Positions 31,504 through 40,141 of a stretch of DNA of 48,995 nucleotides are shown in pieces (the first letter of the stretch is position 1; each line of letters starts with the position of its first letter). The stretch comes from an uncultured Bacteroidales bacterium (GTDB taxonomy: Bacteria > Bacteroidota > Bacteroidia > Bacteroidales > F082). The stretch covers positions 1 to 48,995 of the forward strand of contig CALFIT010000286.1 in the NCBI GenBank assembly GCA_937877465.1, written 5' to 3'. Below the pieces are notes generated by a model that saw only the letters and a program-made list of their open reading frames with translations, ran no database searches and was not told the origin of the DNA. The translations under genes were made by a program, and so were the position numbers.

Positions 31504-34500
31504 TTAATGCTGTATAACAACTTTCTTGGCTACGGTGCCTTCCTTGCTTGTCGCAATGAAGAAATAGATGCCATCCGTCCGGCTCCTCATGTCATATTGA
31601 TAGGTGCCAGGACCGGCGTTATTGTAAGTCTGGAATTTGTCAATCAGCGTACCGCGCATGTCGTATACCCTGATGTCAATCTTGCCAGAGAGTTGCTCGA
31701 AGTTGAGCGTCATCTGTCCGTTGTTGGGATTGGGGATCACGTCGAAGTCTTTGGGCTCGGCTTGATGCTCCTCGACGCCGATGAACGAACTGATGAGCCA
31801 ATACTTCCGCTCGATGCCATCGCTGGGTGAGCAGCGGTTGAAGGCACGGGCATTAAGCCAAACGGTGTCGTTAACCCAACTGAGCACATACAACCTGCAG
31901 CAAGCGCCATTCGTTCCAAAAGGTTCAAGCACCCAGTCCAAGTTGGGATTGTCGAACGACCACGAGATGGAGTCCCAATGGCAGTTCGGGTTCTGGTCCC
32001 AAAGATTGAAGTCATAGGTGTTGATTTGGAACTCGGTGGCTGTGACGACCCAGTGTGAAGTCGTGTAATCCATCGGGTAAATGGGCGTGGGGTTGGGCGT
32101 GTATTCAAACTGCACGTTCATTGTCACGATGCTGTCACAGTCCGAGTTGTTCTTGTAGGTCCTGTGGTAGACGCCCGACATATCGTAAACCAAGCCTTCG
32201 TGGTCGGTCGAGATAATCTCGTGCCCTTGGGGGTCCCAGAAGTATTCGTTGCAGTTCTCTTCGTCGCTGACGGTGAAAGTATATTCGTCGTGGTCGTTGA
32301 TGGTGAGATGCAGTGTGGCTTCGCTGTCGCAGCCGTAGGCGTTGATGTAATGATGCGTGTAGACGGTGCTTTCCGTGAAGGTCATGTCGACGTTGTAGGT
32401 GTCGTTTTTCCAACGGTAGGCATCGCAACTTGTGACAACCACCTCGTCGTCGAAACTCGGTCTGAGTTCGAGATTGAGAATCAGCGTACTGTCGCATGAG
32501 TTGGCATATTGCAGCGTGTCGAAGTAGATGCCGGTCTCATAATAGGTGTGTCCGTTCGAGGGCCATGTGTATTCGGTGGCGCAAAGCGACACAACATAGG
32601 TCTTGGAGTTGTATTCCGCCTCTTCAACGGTCAGGTAAACGATGCTGTCGCAGCCGGCTTGCGTTTGGAACACAAGCTCGTTGGGGATGGGGCTGGGTTG
32701 GAAGTAGGTGTCCAACGGAGCAAAGTAGTAGCCTGGGCCTCCTTCGCAAGTCGATTCGGTCAGATACACTTCATAGCTTGGATCTTGGATGAGGTTCAGC
32801 CTGATGATGCTGTCGCAGCCGTTGACGGTTTCGAGGGTGTGGTAATAGACACCCGAACTCGTGATAGGCTCTCCGAAGAAGCTGTAGGTGTCGCCTTGGC
32901 AGAAGTGGTCTGAGATGGAGGTCTCGTAGGTCTCGTGATGGGTGAGGTGCAGATGGATGGTGCTGTCGCAACCGTGTTGCGAAACAACGATATGGTCGTA
33001 GTCGCCTTCCTCGGAGAGGATCTCGCCGAAGAAGTTATAGGTGTCGTCGGGGCAGATGCTCACGTTGATGTCGGACTCGACGTGGGGATAGACGTAGACG
33101 CTGACGCTGACGTCTTGCGCCGAGAGGCCGTCGCTGACATGGCAGGTGTAGGTGGTGAGCCCAAGGGGCGGCGTAGCCACCGGGTCTTGGATGTTGGCGT
33201 TGTTGAGGGTGTTGGCTGGTGTCCAGGCAAAGGTGTAGTTGCCCGTGCCGCCCGAAGGCTCGGCATGGAGCATCGTGGATTCGCCTTCGCAAAGCTCGCT
33301 GTTATCGGCAGAGGCCGTGGCCATCATGTTGGAGCCTTCGATGACTACGGTGACACGACCCGAACCCGAACAGCCGCCTTGGGGGTTGGTGACGGTGCAA
33401 GTGAATTGCACGTTCTCATAAAGCGGGACGGTTTGAGTGGTCTGGCTGTTGGGATTGACGACCTTGTTGGCGGGCTCCCAACGGAAGTTGAAGGTGCCTT
33501 GCGTGCCCGCAGTGGCGGTGAGGGTGGTGGTGCCACCATAGATGACCGTGCTGGGGTTGGCCGACACGGTGGGTGTCGGCAGCGCGTTGACAGGTACCGT
33601 GCGGGTTGTCACGTCGGAGCACATGTTGTTGGCCGTCTGCACGGTGAGGGTCACTTGATAGCTACCCGCTTGCGCATAGGTGTGGCTTACGGTCTGGCCC
33701 GTGCCGGTCTGTCCGTCGCCGAAGTTCCACTGATAACTCGAGATTTGGCCTGTCGAAGTGCTGGTGAACTGAGTGGCGGTGCCTTGACAAACGGTGGTGA
33801 AGTTGAAGTTGGCGGTCGGCTGGGCAACGATGGTCACCGGAAGGGTCTTCTCGCTGGTGCAATGCCCTCCGCACGAAACGGTGAGCGTCACTTGGTAGGT
33901 GCCTGCGTTGGTATAGGTGTGCGAAACGCTGGCGCCCGAGCCGGTCTGTCCGTCGCCGAAGTTCCATTGGTAGCTCTGGATGGGCTGCCCCGTCGGGTTG
34001 GTGGTCGAGGTGCTGTTGAATTGCACGGCGTTGCCCGCGCAGGCGGCGGTGTAGGTGAAGTCGGCGGTGGGTTGGGGATAAATGACGACTTCCGTCGTGG
34101 CGCTGTTGGTCTGGCTACCCACAGCGATGGTGCAGGTGTAGGTGCCGGCCATGTTCATCGTGCAGTTCGGACGGGTCGGGTTCTGCTGGTTCGAACTGAA
34201 GCCGGCAGGGCCTGTCCAGCTGTAGCTTGCGCCCGACTGGCCGTTGGCGGTCAGGCTGATGGTCTCGCCCACGCAATAGGGGCCGCCGTTGTCGACCAAG
34301 GGAGGCAGGATGCCGCAGTCGGTGACGCCCGTGCCGCCCACCTTACTGAAGTTGATGTTGCAAGCTTGGTTCGAATAGTTGGTGATGACCAAGATGTAAT
34401 ACTCGCCTGTCTGCGAAGTGGCTGGAATCATGCAGTGTTCGGTGGCGGCGGCAGAGTAGCTGCAACTCACCACCTTGTCGGAGGTCAGTCCGTTGGGGCA

Positions 34501-35175
34501 AGGCGTCGTTTCGGGAATGGTGGGGTCGACGCTGTAAGGCCCCCAGCAGCAGAAGTCGATGTCGTGGCTCGGTGTGCTGTACATGTAGATGTCGATGCTG
34601 CCTGCGGGACTGCCGATTCTCATGTAATACCAAGCGGGGTTGGGCTGCGTGTAAAGGCAGCTGTAGTAAGGTCCCGATTCGCCCGAGCCGGCATTCACGC
34701 CCGCCGGAAACTCATACATTCCGTTGTCGGTGCAGAAAGGGTCGGCAAGGACGCAGAGATTGTTGTCACGCGACCTCGCGTAGATGTCCATCATCAACGA
34801 CATGGTGAAGTCGTTGGGCAGCGCGGCCTTGAGGGCAGCCGCGGCTTCTGCGGCTTGCTCCTTGTCCATCATCGAAAACGCAGCGGCGTTTTGCGTGCGA
34901 AATTCGTTGTAGGCCTCTTCCAAGTTGAGCCCTTCAAAAGCCTCGTTGGCACTGACGATGAAGATGCCGTCGCGCTCGCTGGTGATGACGTCGAAGCGGC
35001 TGTCGTTGGCCAAGTTGTAGAGCGTGAAGACGCGCTCGTCGAAGTTGGCGATGTCAGTGATGTTGAACTCGATGGTTGGCTGGCCGTGGACGGTTTGGAC
35101 TGGCTGAGCGAACTGTCTCAAAGGCATGGCCAACAGCAACAGGGTTGCACAAATGATTCTCGTAAAGCTTTTCAT
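31504..35175 (-). CDS. PPC-like/Ig/PKD giant adhesin with T9SS tail (adhesin 5)
   Basis: This 1223-residue protein is the first gene of the adhesin run. A signal peptide (about 1-23, ending QFAQ) precedes an N-terminal region of about 130 residues. A PPC-like domain follows (IYMYSTPSHDIDFCCWGPY, GEYYILVITNYSN), then an Ig-like domain (GGPYCVGETISLTANG). Two near-identical PKD domains come next (WNFGDGQTGSGASVSHTY and WNFGDGQTGTGQTVSHTY), then two Ig/SprB-like domains. Six Cys units ((G/S/D)CDS) come before the shared module (HWVVTATEFQINTY, CHWDSISW) and the T9SS tail (IPNPNNGQM, VYDMRGTL). It is a long extended surface protein with no enzymatic motif seen. It resembles adhesin 3 but has one more PKD and five more Cys units. 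Confidence 0.92.
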   Translation of the reverse strand: MKSFTRIICATLLLLAMPLRQFAQPVQTVHGQPTIEFNITDIANFDERVFTLYNLANDSRFDVITSERDGIFIVSANEAFEGLNLEEAYNEFRTQNAAAFSMMDKEQAAEAAAALKAALPNDFTMSLMMDIYARSRDNNLCVLADPFCTDNGMYEFPAGVNAGSGESGPYYSCLYTQPNPAWYYMRIGSPAGSIDIYMYSTPSHDIDFCCWGPYSVDPTIPETTPCPNGLTSDKVVSCSYSAAATEHCMIPATSQTGEYYILVITNYSNQACNINFSKVGGTGVTDCGILPPLVDNGGPYCVGETISLTANGQSGASYSWTGPAGFSSNQQNPTRPNCTMNMAGTYTCTIAVGSQTNSATTEVVIYPQPTADFTYTAACAGNAVQFNSTSTTNPTGQPIQSYQWNFGDGQTGSGASVSHTYTNAGTYQVTLTVSCGGHCTSEKTLPVTIVAQPTANFNFTTVCQGTATQFTSTSTGQISSYQWNFGDGQTGTGQTVSHTYAQAGSYQVTLTVQTANNMCSDVTTRTVPVNALPTPTVSANPSTVIYGGTTTLTATAGTQGTFNFRWEPANKVVNPNSQTTQTVPLYENVQFTCTVTNPQGGCSGSGRVTVVIEGSNMMATASADNSELCEGESTMLHAEPSGGTGNYTFAWTPANTLNNANIQDPVATPPLGLTTYTCHVSDGLSAQDVSVSVYVYPHVESDINVSICPDDTYNFFGEILSEEGDYDHIVVSQHGCDSTIHLHLTHHETYETSISDHFCQGDTYSFFGEPITSSGVYYHTLETVNGCDSIIRLNLIQDPSYEVYLTESTCEGGPGYYFAPLDTYFQPSPIPNELVFQTQAGCDSIVYLTVEEAEYNSKTYVVSLCATEYTWPSNGHTYYETGIYFDTLQYANSCDSTLILNLELRPSFDDEVVVTSCDAYRWKNDTYNVDMTFTESTVYTHHYINAYGCDSEATLHLTINDHDEYTFTVSDEENCNEYFWDPQGHEIISTDHEGLVYDMSGVYHRTYKNNSDCDSIVTMNVQFEYTPNPTPIYPMDYTTSHWVVTATEFQINTYDFNLWDQNPNCHWDSISWSFDNPNLDWVLEPFGTNGACCRLYVLSWVNDTVWLNARAFNRCSPSDGIERKYWLISSFIGVEEHQAEPKDFDVIPNPNNGQMTLNFEQLSGKIDIRVYDMRGTLIDKFQTYNNAGPGTYQYDMRSRTDGIYFFIATSKEGTVAKKVVIQH

Positions 35176-35251
35176 GTGTAGATTGTTTATCGTTTAACTT
35201 CAGATTTTGTCTGTTTGTTGATGCTTCCAAAAAGCACTAATTATCAACCGA

Positions 35252-35259
35252 CAAATATA
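35252..35259 (-). promoter_or_regulatory. Bacteroidota -7 box for the five-gene adhesin run
   Basis: The - strand reads TATATTTG, 76 bases upstream of the adhesin 5 start codon. No other TAnnTTTG box is seen between the five adhesin genes, so the run may be one transcript of about 15 kb. The -33 element is not clear. Confidence 0.6.
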
Positions 35260-35302
35260 CAAATAATCCTCAAAATAGAATGCAACTATGGAAAAAAAAG
35301 CG

Positions 35303-35329
35303 AAAAAAGCGGCTTAAGGCCGCTTTTTT
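35303..35329. terminator. Bidirectional-type terminator after C25 peptidase copy B
   Basis: AAAAAAGCGGC pairs with GCCGCTTTTTT around a 5-base loop. It lies about 25 bases beyond the stop of the C25 peptidase gene (- strand) and would insulate the adhesin promoter at 35252 from the peptidase operon. Confidence 0.92.
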
Positions 35330-35353
35330 CTGTTCAAAACAAGGTGTGTCGTC

Positions 35354-38300
35354 TTATTGCGTGACCATGACGCGCTTGACGGCCACGCCTTCTGCCGTGC
35401 GGATGCGGATCGTGTACATGCCCGCTCCGAAGGGCTTCAGGTTCAAGATGTAGGTGTCGTTGCCCGTCTCCACATCGTCGACCACCTGTCCGAGCACATT
35501 GCTCACCGTGAGGCGTTGCATGTTTTCGGCTTCGATGGTGACCATGCCTTGGGTCGGGTTGGGATAGAGCTTGGCCTTGGCACCTAACTCGTCGACGTCG
35601 GTCGAGTTCTTCACCGCGACGGACAGGGTGCTGCCGCTTTCGCCGCACTCGTTTTCGGCTTCAGCCTTCAGCGTGGCTTGGCCCTTGAAGGTGTCGCTCC
35701 AATACACTGTGGCATGGCTGCCTTCGGCAACGATGTCGCCCGCGCCTTCAGGCTCGATGCTCCAACGGTATTCGGCCCCAAAGCCTTCGCCCTCAATGGA
35801 ATATTCGCTTGAGGGGAAGTAGAGTACGTCGACGGCATCGTCACCCACGATGGCTTCAACGACGGGCGGCCTGTTGATGCTCAGGTGCAGGGTCACGATG
35901 CTGTCGCAGCCCGCAGCGTTGGCGTAGACCTGCTCGAAGTCGCCACTCTCGGTATAGACGGTGCCGTCCCATTCGTAGCTTTCGCAAGCGTCGACTTGGA
36001 ATGCCACTTGGTTGGATGTGTTGACGGTGAGGTGCATGACAACGGTCGAGTCGCAACCGTGGATGGAAGTGAAGATATTTTCGTAAACTCCTGATTCGTA
36101 ATAGGTTGTACCGTTCCATTCAAAGGCGTCGCAAGCCGTCGCTTCGGTCTCGATGTTGTAGGACTCTATTAATACAAGGTGCATGGTGACGATGCTGTCG
36201 CAGCCATAAACGCTTTGGAACTGCTGTTCGTAGTCGCCTTCCTCGCTGTATTCGATGCCGTTCCATGTGTAGGAGCCGCACGAGGCTACCTCAAACTCAA
36301 CATTGTGCTTCCTGTGGATGAAGAGCGTGAACATGGCTGTGTCGTCGCCGCAACTCGAGAATGCATTGAGATAGAAGGTGACGAACCCGTTTTCAATGTC
36401 TTGTGGGCCAGGCGTGTAGGTGGTGACGGGGGATGCTTCGTCGCCCATCTGTCCGTCGCCGACGAACTCCCAATAGAGGTCCTCGGCTTCGTTGACGGTG
36501 GCATGAAGCTCGTAGGTCTCGCCTTCGCAGATGTCTGCCGATTCGTCCATTTCGATGCTTGCCGGGTCGTGCAGGATGCCCACCATGCTGTCGCTGAGGG
36601 TCTCGCCGGCGGCATTGGTGACGGTGAGGGTTAAGGTCACCGTCTTGCGCTCACGGTCTTGCGGGCCTGGCTCGTAGGTGGTGACCAAGGCGTTGGCGTC
36701 GCTGAAAACGCCGTCACCGTCGCTAGTCCATTCCACGGTCTCATAACCTAAGGCAGTGCCTTCCAATTCAAAGTTCCCGAAGACGCAGGTCTCTTGGTTG
36801 AGTCCGGCATCGCAGGCGAAGGTGATGTGGCGCACGGGGAAGAGGATCTCGTCGATCCAGACGTGGTCGGCGCCGCTGCTGCCTGATGCGTCTTTCTCGT
36901 AAATCCATGAGAAGGTGTGCTCGCCTTGGCTGACGGCGAAGGTCATTTCGCGCCAGTTGAGCGTTTCGCTCCATGTTTGTTGCACTTGACCGTCGATGCA
37001 GAATTTCAGGTGGTCGTTGGCCTCGCAGTCGGTTTTCCTGTAGAAGCGGATCTCGTCCATGGGGTTCTCCACGTTGAAATGGAGGGATAGCGTCGAGCTT
37101 TCGTTGTGCCCGATGGTGCCCGATTGCAGGCAATAGGCTCCGGCGTAGGGTTCGATGCTGCTGACGACCCAAGGATGGTCGGGGTCGTTCTCCCATTCAA
37201 AGTCGTCCATGCCGTTTTCGAAGTTGGCGAGTTCGAGTCCGACGCGATGGTGGAAGGTCTGGAGGGTGTTGTAGGCGCCTGCCACGACTTGCAGGTTCAT
37301 CACGGCGTCTTCGCCACGCGGCATGTCGGGGGCGACGCTTACGGTGTAGGTCACGGTGACGGTTTGCGCCGGCGACACGGTGGCGGTGCTTACGCTCGGG
37401 TTGCTGATGCTGAGGTAAGGAATCATGGTGCCTAAGGTGGCGACGACGTTGTTGGCTTCGGCCCCGCCGATGTTTTGGTAGATGAAACTGATTTCGGCAG
37501 TCTCGCCCGGGTCGAGGCGACCGTTGCCGTGGCCTCGGTTGCTGATGTTGTCGTCGATTATCATCTCTTCTTCAATCTTGAAGTTGGGCGCGTAGGCGGT
37601 GAAGTTGAAGCCTGCGTTCCATGTGTGTGTGCCGTCGGTCATCAGCAAGCTGAAGCGAATGAGGGTGCCGTCGGGCACGTTGTCGGCCACGCGGATGCCA
37701 AACACCTCGTCGAGGGTGATGCTTTGGTTGGGACTCAAGGCGGGGATGGTAGTGGTGGCGTCGGTGATGCTGACCAAGTCTTGCATGACGGTGGAGAGGG
37801 TGGCGGTGGCAGCGGTTGAAGCCAAGTCGCCGGTATTCTTGACGGTGAGGTTGAAGCGGGCTTGTTCGCCGTATTCAAGCTGGCCGTTGCCGTTGGCGTC
37901 GCTGAGGGTCACTTCGGTCATGACGAGTTCGGGCTCGCTGATGACGTTGATGCTGCCTACATAACGCAGGCGGTCTTGCTTGGTGGCCACGATGGTGATG
38001 GTGCCGGTGGGTTGTGCCGCAAAGTTGACGCTTTGGGTGCTGCCCGTGGCGGTGGCCACGGCGAGGATGTTGTTGTCGCGTGTCAGGGCGATGACGGCAC
38101 CTTGCGGGGCACTCACGTTGATGGTCGTCGTGGAGGTCGTGATTTCAGCGGGATGGCTCACGTTCATTGCGGTGGGCACCTGCGTGAAAAGGGTCAGGAA
38201 GGCGTCGCAGTGGGCGGTGAACATCTTGTGGGTGATGGCTTTGCTCTCCGGGTTGTAGGGCCACGAGCTTTGTTGCAGGAAGTATTTGCCGGCCACGTTG

Positions 38301-40117
38301 CCGAAGGCGGGCCTCCAGTTGCCCTCATAGTTGGCGTAAGGGCCGAAGTCGGGGAGGAACTGCGGGTCGTATTGGTCGTAGAGTCCCCAAGCGTAGGTGT
38401 CGTTGACGAAGGAATAGGAAGTCTGCGTGGGACCGATGCAGCCCACGGCGCCGGCGTTTTGGTTGTTGTAGGTGCGGCGCATGAAGGTCTCGATGAGGCA
38501 GTCGGAGCTGTAGTCGAAGGTGCCGGTTTGGCAGTTGATGGTGTTCACGAAGGTCATCTTGCCCACGTTGTTCATCTGGCTGACGTGGCTCGTGCTGAAC
38601 GAAGGCTCGCCCCAGCCTTGGTAATAGCCGTGGTCGCGGTGTTGCAGCAACATGCAGCCGCTGTTGACGGCATCCACGACCTGTGCCGCCGTGCCACCTG
38701 TCCAGCCGCCCAACTCGTTAGGCGTGGCGGGGATGTAGCCGCGCCCGTTAGGGCCGAAGTAGTTGACGACCATGTAGGTGTTTTGGTTCGACGACCACTG
38801 CGAGCCGGGCGTGCCCGAGTAGATGGCGTTGATGCGCACGGGGTGCTTGCCTTGGTTGCGCCAATAGCCGCCCACCACTTCCGAACAGATCTGGAACCAG
38901 CGTTGGGTTTGCCATCCCAAGGCGGTGATGGGCTGGTCGTAGGTGGAGGCATTCATGTTGGGGTTGGTGTACTCGTATTCAAGTTGCTTGCTCACCATCA
39001 TCTGGGCTTCGTTGGCGTTGGCGGCCACGAGGCGGCAGAAGGCCATGTCGGGCAAGAGGTCGCCGTCGACGTCGGCGTAGCCGTTGTCGGTGATGCAGTT
39101 GCCGTAACTCGATGAGTGATAGGTGTATTCGGCAGGGATGCCGAGAGCCATGTTGGTGTTGTGGTCGCCCAAAAGCAGCACCGCGACGGGCGGGATGGTC
39201 CAGCTGTTGTAGGCGTTGTGGAAGTAGGCCTTCATCTGGTCGGTGGTGGTGCAGCCCATGTCGCTGAGGCTCTTCACCTCGGTGAGGATGCCTTGCTTGA
39301 TGCGGTATTCGGCCAATTGGTTGGCGTAGGGACGGAAGCTCTCGTTGTTGGGGATGACGATGAGGTATTCGCAGCCTTGGGGACGTTGGGTCACCCAGTC
39401 TTGCATACGGGCTTCATAGTCGACCACAGGCAGCTGGTCGTAGTTGGCCAAGTTCTGCATGAGGATGGGGTCCCAATAGGGCGACCGCAGGCGGCTGTCG
39501 CCAAATTCGCCGTTGCCGCCGTCGAAACGCACGTCGAACTGCATGTCGTCGTATACGCGCAGCTCCTTCGTGACGGGGTTGTACTGGTAAGGCACCACCG
39601 TGACGGCCACGGTTTGCACGCCTCTCAGGTTGAATGGCGCCGACACGCTGACGGGCTCTTCGGGGAAGAAGGCGTTCTTGCCGTAGATGCTCATGTCGCG
39701 CTCGTAGGTGTTGGGCGTGTCGTCGGTGTCGAACTTGATGGGCGCAGCGGCCAACAGGTCGACGTTTTGGATTGTGGTCACGCTGCGGTAGCCCATCTCG
39801 ATGTGGGCCGAGGCACCGTTGGGGACGGCCACGAAACGGCTGAAGCTCGGCAGGTCGGGTTCGCCGGGGTTGGCGGGAAGACTGATGCCCGAGCCGCCTT
39901 CCAGCACCTCGCCAGCGTAGCCGTTGTCGCTTACACTGACGATATGTAGCGCTTTCAGGGCGTGGCGCATCTGTAGGCCCGAGCGGGTGTCTTGCTCGAC
40001 GCTGAGACCTTCATCCGCCGCCGAATTGTTGAAAATGAAGTCGCGCGTCTGCGCGAAACTTGTCATTACCATGCCCATCATGAGGGCTAAAGTGGTGATG
40101 CGTAATGTAGTTTTCAT
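35354..40117 (-). CDS. Gingipain-like C25 cysteine peptidase, multidomain, T9SS-exported (copy B)
   Basis: This 1587-residue protein has a signal peptide (about 1-23, ending SFAQ), a propeptide-like region (about 25-235) and a C25 domain (about 245-640). The pair His496 (HRDHG) and Cys529 (TINC) is 33 residues apart, as in gingipains. CARDB/Ig-like domains (about 740-960) and a cleaved-adhesin-like domain (LANFENGMDDFEWEND, about 965-1110) follow, then two PGPQD-type domains and three tandem Cys units (GCDSI, GCDST, GCDSI; about 1270-1410). A T9SS tail (LYPNPTQGMV, SNVLGQVV, GMYTIRIRT) ends it. The Cys units are the kind found in the adjacent adhesins and are absent from copies A and C. The gene starts 24 bases after the copy C stop, so the two form an operon ending at the 35303 terminator. 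Confidence 0.95.
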   Translation of the reverse strand: MKTTLRITTLALMMGMVMTSFAQTRDFIFNNSAADEGLSVEQDTRSGLQMRHALKALHIVSVSDNGYAGEVLEGGSGISLPANPGEPDLPSFSRFVAVPNGASAHIEMGYRSVTTIQNVDLLAAAPIKFDTDDTPNTYERDMSIYGKNAFFPEEPVSVSAPFNLRGVQTVAVTVVPYQYNPVTKELRVYDDMQFDVRFDGGNGEFGDSRLRSPYWDPILMQNLANYDQLPVVDYEARMQDWVTQRPQGCEYLIVIPNNESFRPYANQLAEYRIKQGILTEVKSLSDMGCTTTDQMKAYFHNAYNSWTIPPVAVLLLGDHNTNMALGIPAEYTYHSSSYGNCITDNGYADVDGDLLPDMAFCRLVAANANEAQMMVSKQLEYEYTNPNMNASTYDQPITALGWQTQRWFQICSEVVGGYWRNQGKHPVRINAIYSGTPGSQWSSNQNTYMVVNYFGPNGRGYIPATPNELGGWTGGTAAQVVDAVNSGCMLLQHRDHGYYQGWGEPSFSTSHVSQMNNVGKMTFVNTINCQTGTFDYSSDCLIETFMRRTYNNQNAGAVGCIGPTQTSYSFVNDTYAWGLYDQYDPQFLPDFGPYANYEGNWRPAFGNVAGKYFLQQSSWPYNPESKAITHKMFTAHCDAFLTLFTQVPTAMNVSHPAEITTSTTTINVSAPQGAVIALTRDNNILAVATATGSTQSVNFAAQPTGTITIVATKQDRLRYVGSINVISEPELVMTEVTLSDANGNGQLEYGEQARFNLTVKNTGDLASTAATATLSTVMQDLVSITDATTTIPALSPNQSITLDEVFGIRVADNVPDGTLIRFSLLMTDGTHTWNAGFNFTAYAPNFKIEEEMIIDDNISNRGHGNGRLDPGETAEISFIYQNIGGAEANNVVATLGTMIPYLSISNPSVSTATVSPAQTVTVTYTVSVAPDMPRGEDAVMNLQVVAGAYNTLQTFHHRVGLELANFENGMDDFEWENDPDHPWVVSSIEPYAGAYCLQSGTIGHNESSTLSLHFNVENPMDEIRFYRKTDCEANDHLKFCIDGQVQQTWSETLNWREMTFAVSQGEHTFSWIYEKDASGSSGADHVWIDEILFPVRHITFACDAGLNQETCVFGNFELEGTALGYETVEWTSDGDGVFSDANALVTTYEPGPQDRERKTVTLTLTVTNAAGETLSDSMVGILHDPASIEMDESADICEGETYELHATVNEAEDLYWEFVGDGQMGDEASPVTTYTPGPQDIENGFVTFYLNAFSSCGDDTAMFTLFIHRKHNVEFEVASCGSYTWNGIEYSEEGDYEQQFQSVYGCDSIVTMHLVLIESYNIETEATACDAFEWNGTTYYESGVYENIFTSIHGCDSTVVMHLTVNTSNQVAFQVDACESYEWDGTVYTESGDFEQVYANAAGCDSIVTLHLSINRPPVVEAIVGDDAVDVLYFPSSEYSIEGEGFGAEYRWSIEPEGAGDIVAEGSHATVYWSDTFKGQATLKAEAENECGESGSTLSVAVKNSTDVDELGAKAKLYPNPTQGMVTIEAENMQRLTVSNVLGQVVDDVETGNDTYILNLKPFGAGMYTIRIRTAEGVAVKRVMVTQ

Positions 40118-40141
40118 AGAACGATATAATTTATTGATTCA

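Noticed and set aside
20320..35175. The GCDSI and PKD repeats as a CRISPR or DNA-level tandem repeat array
   Set aside because: The repeats are in frame, diverged, and explained by protein domains. There are no uniform spacers or cas genes.
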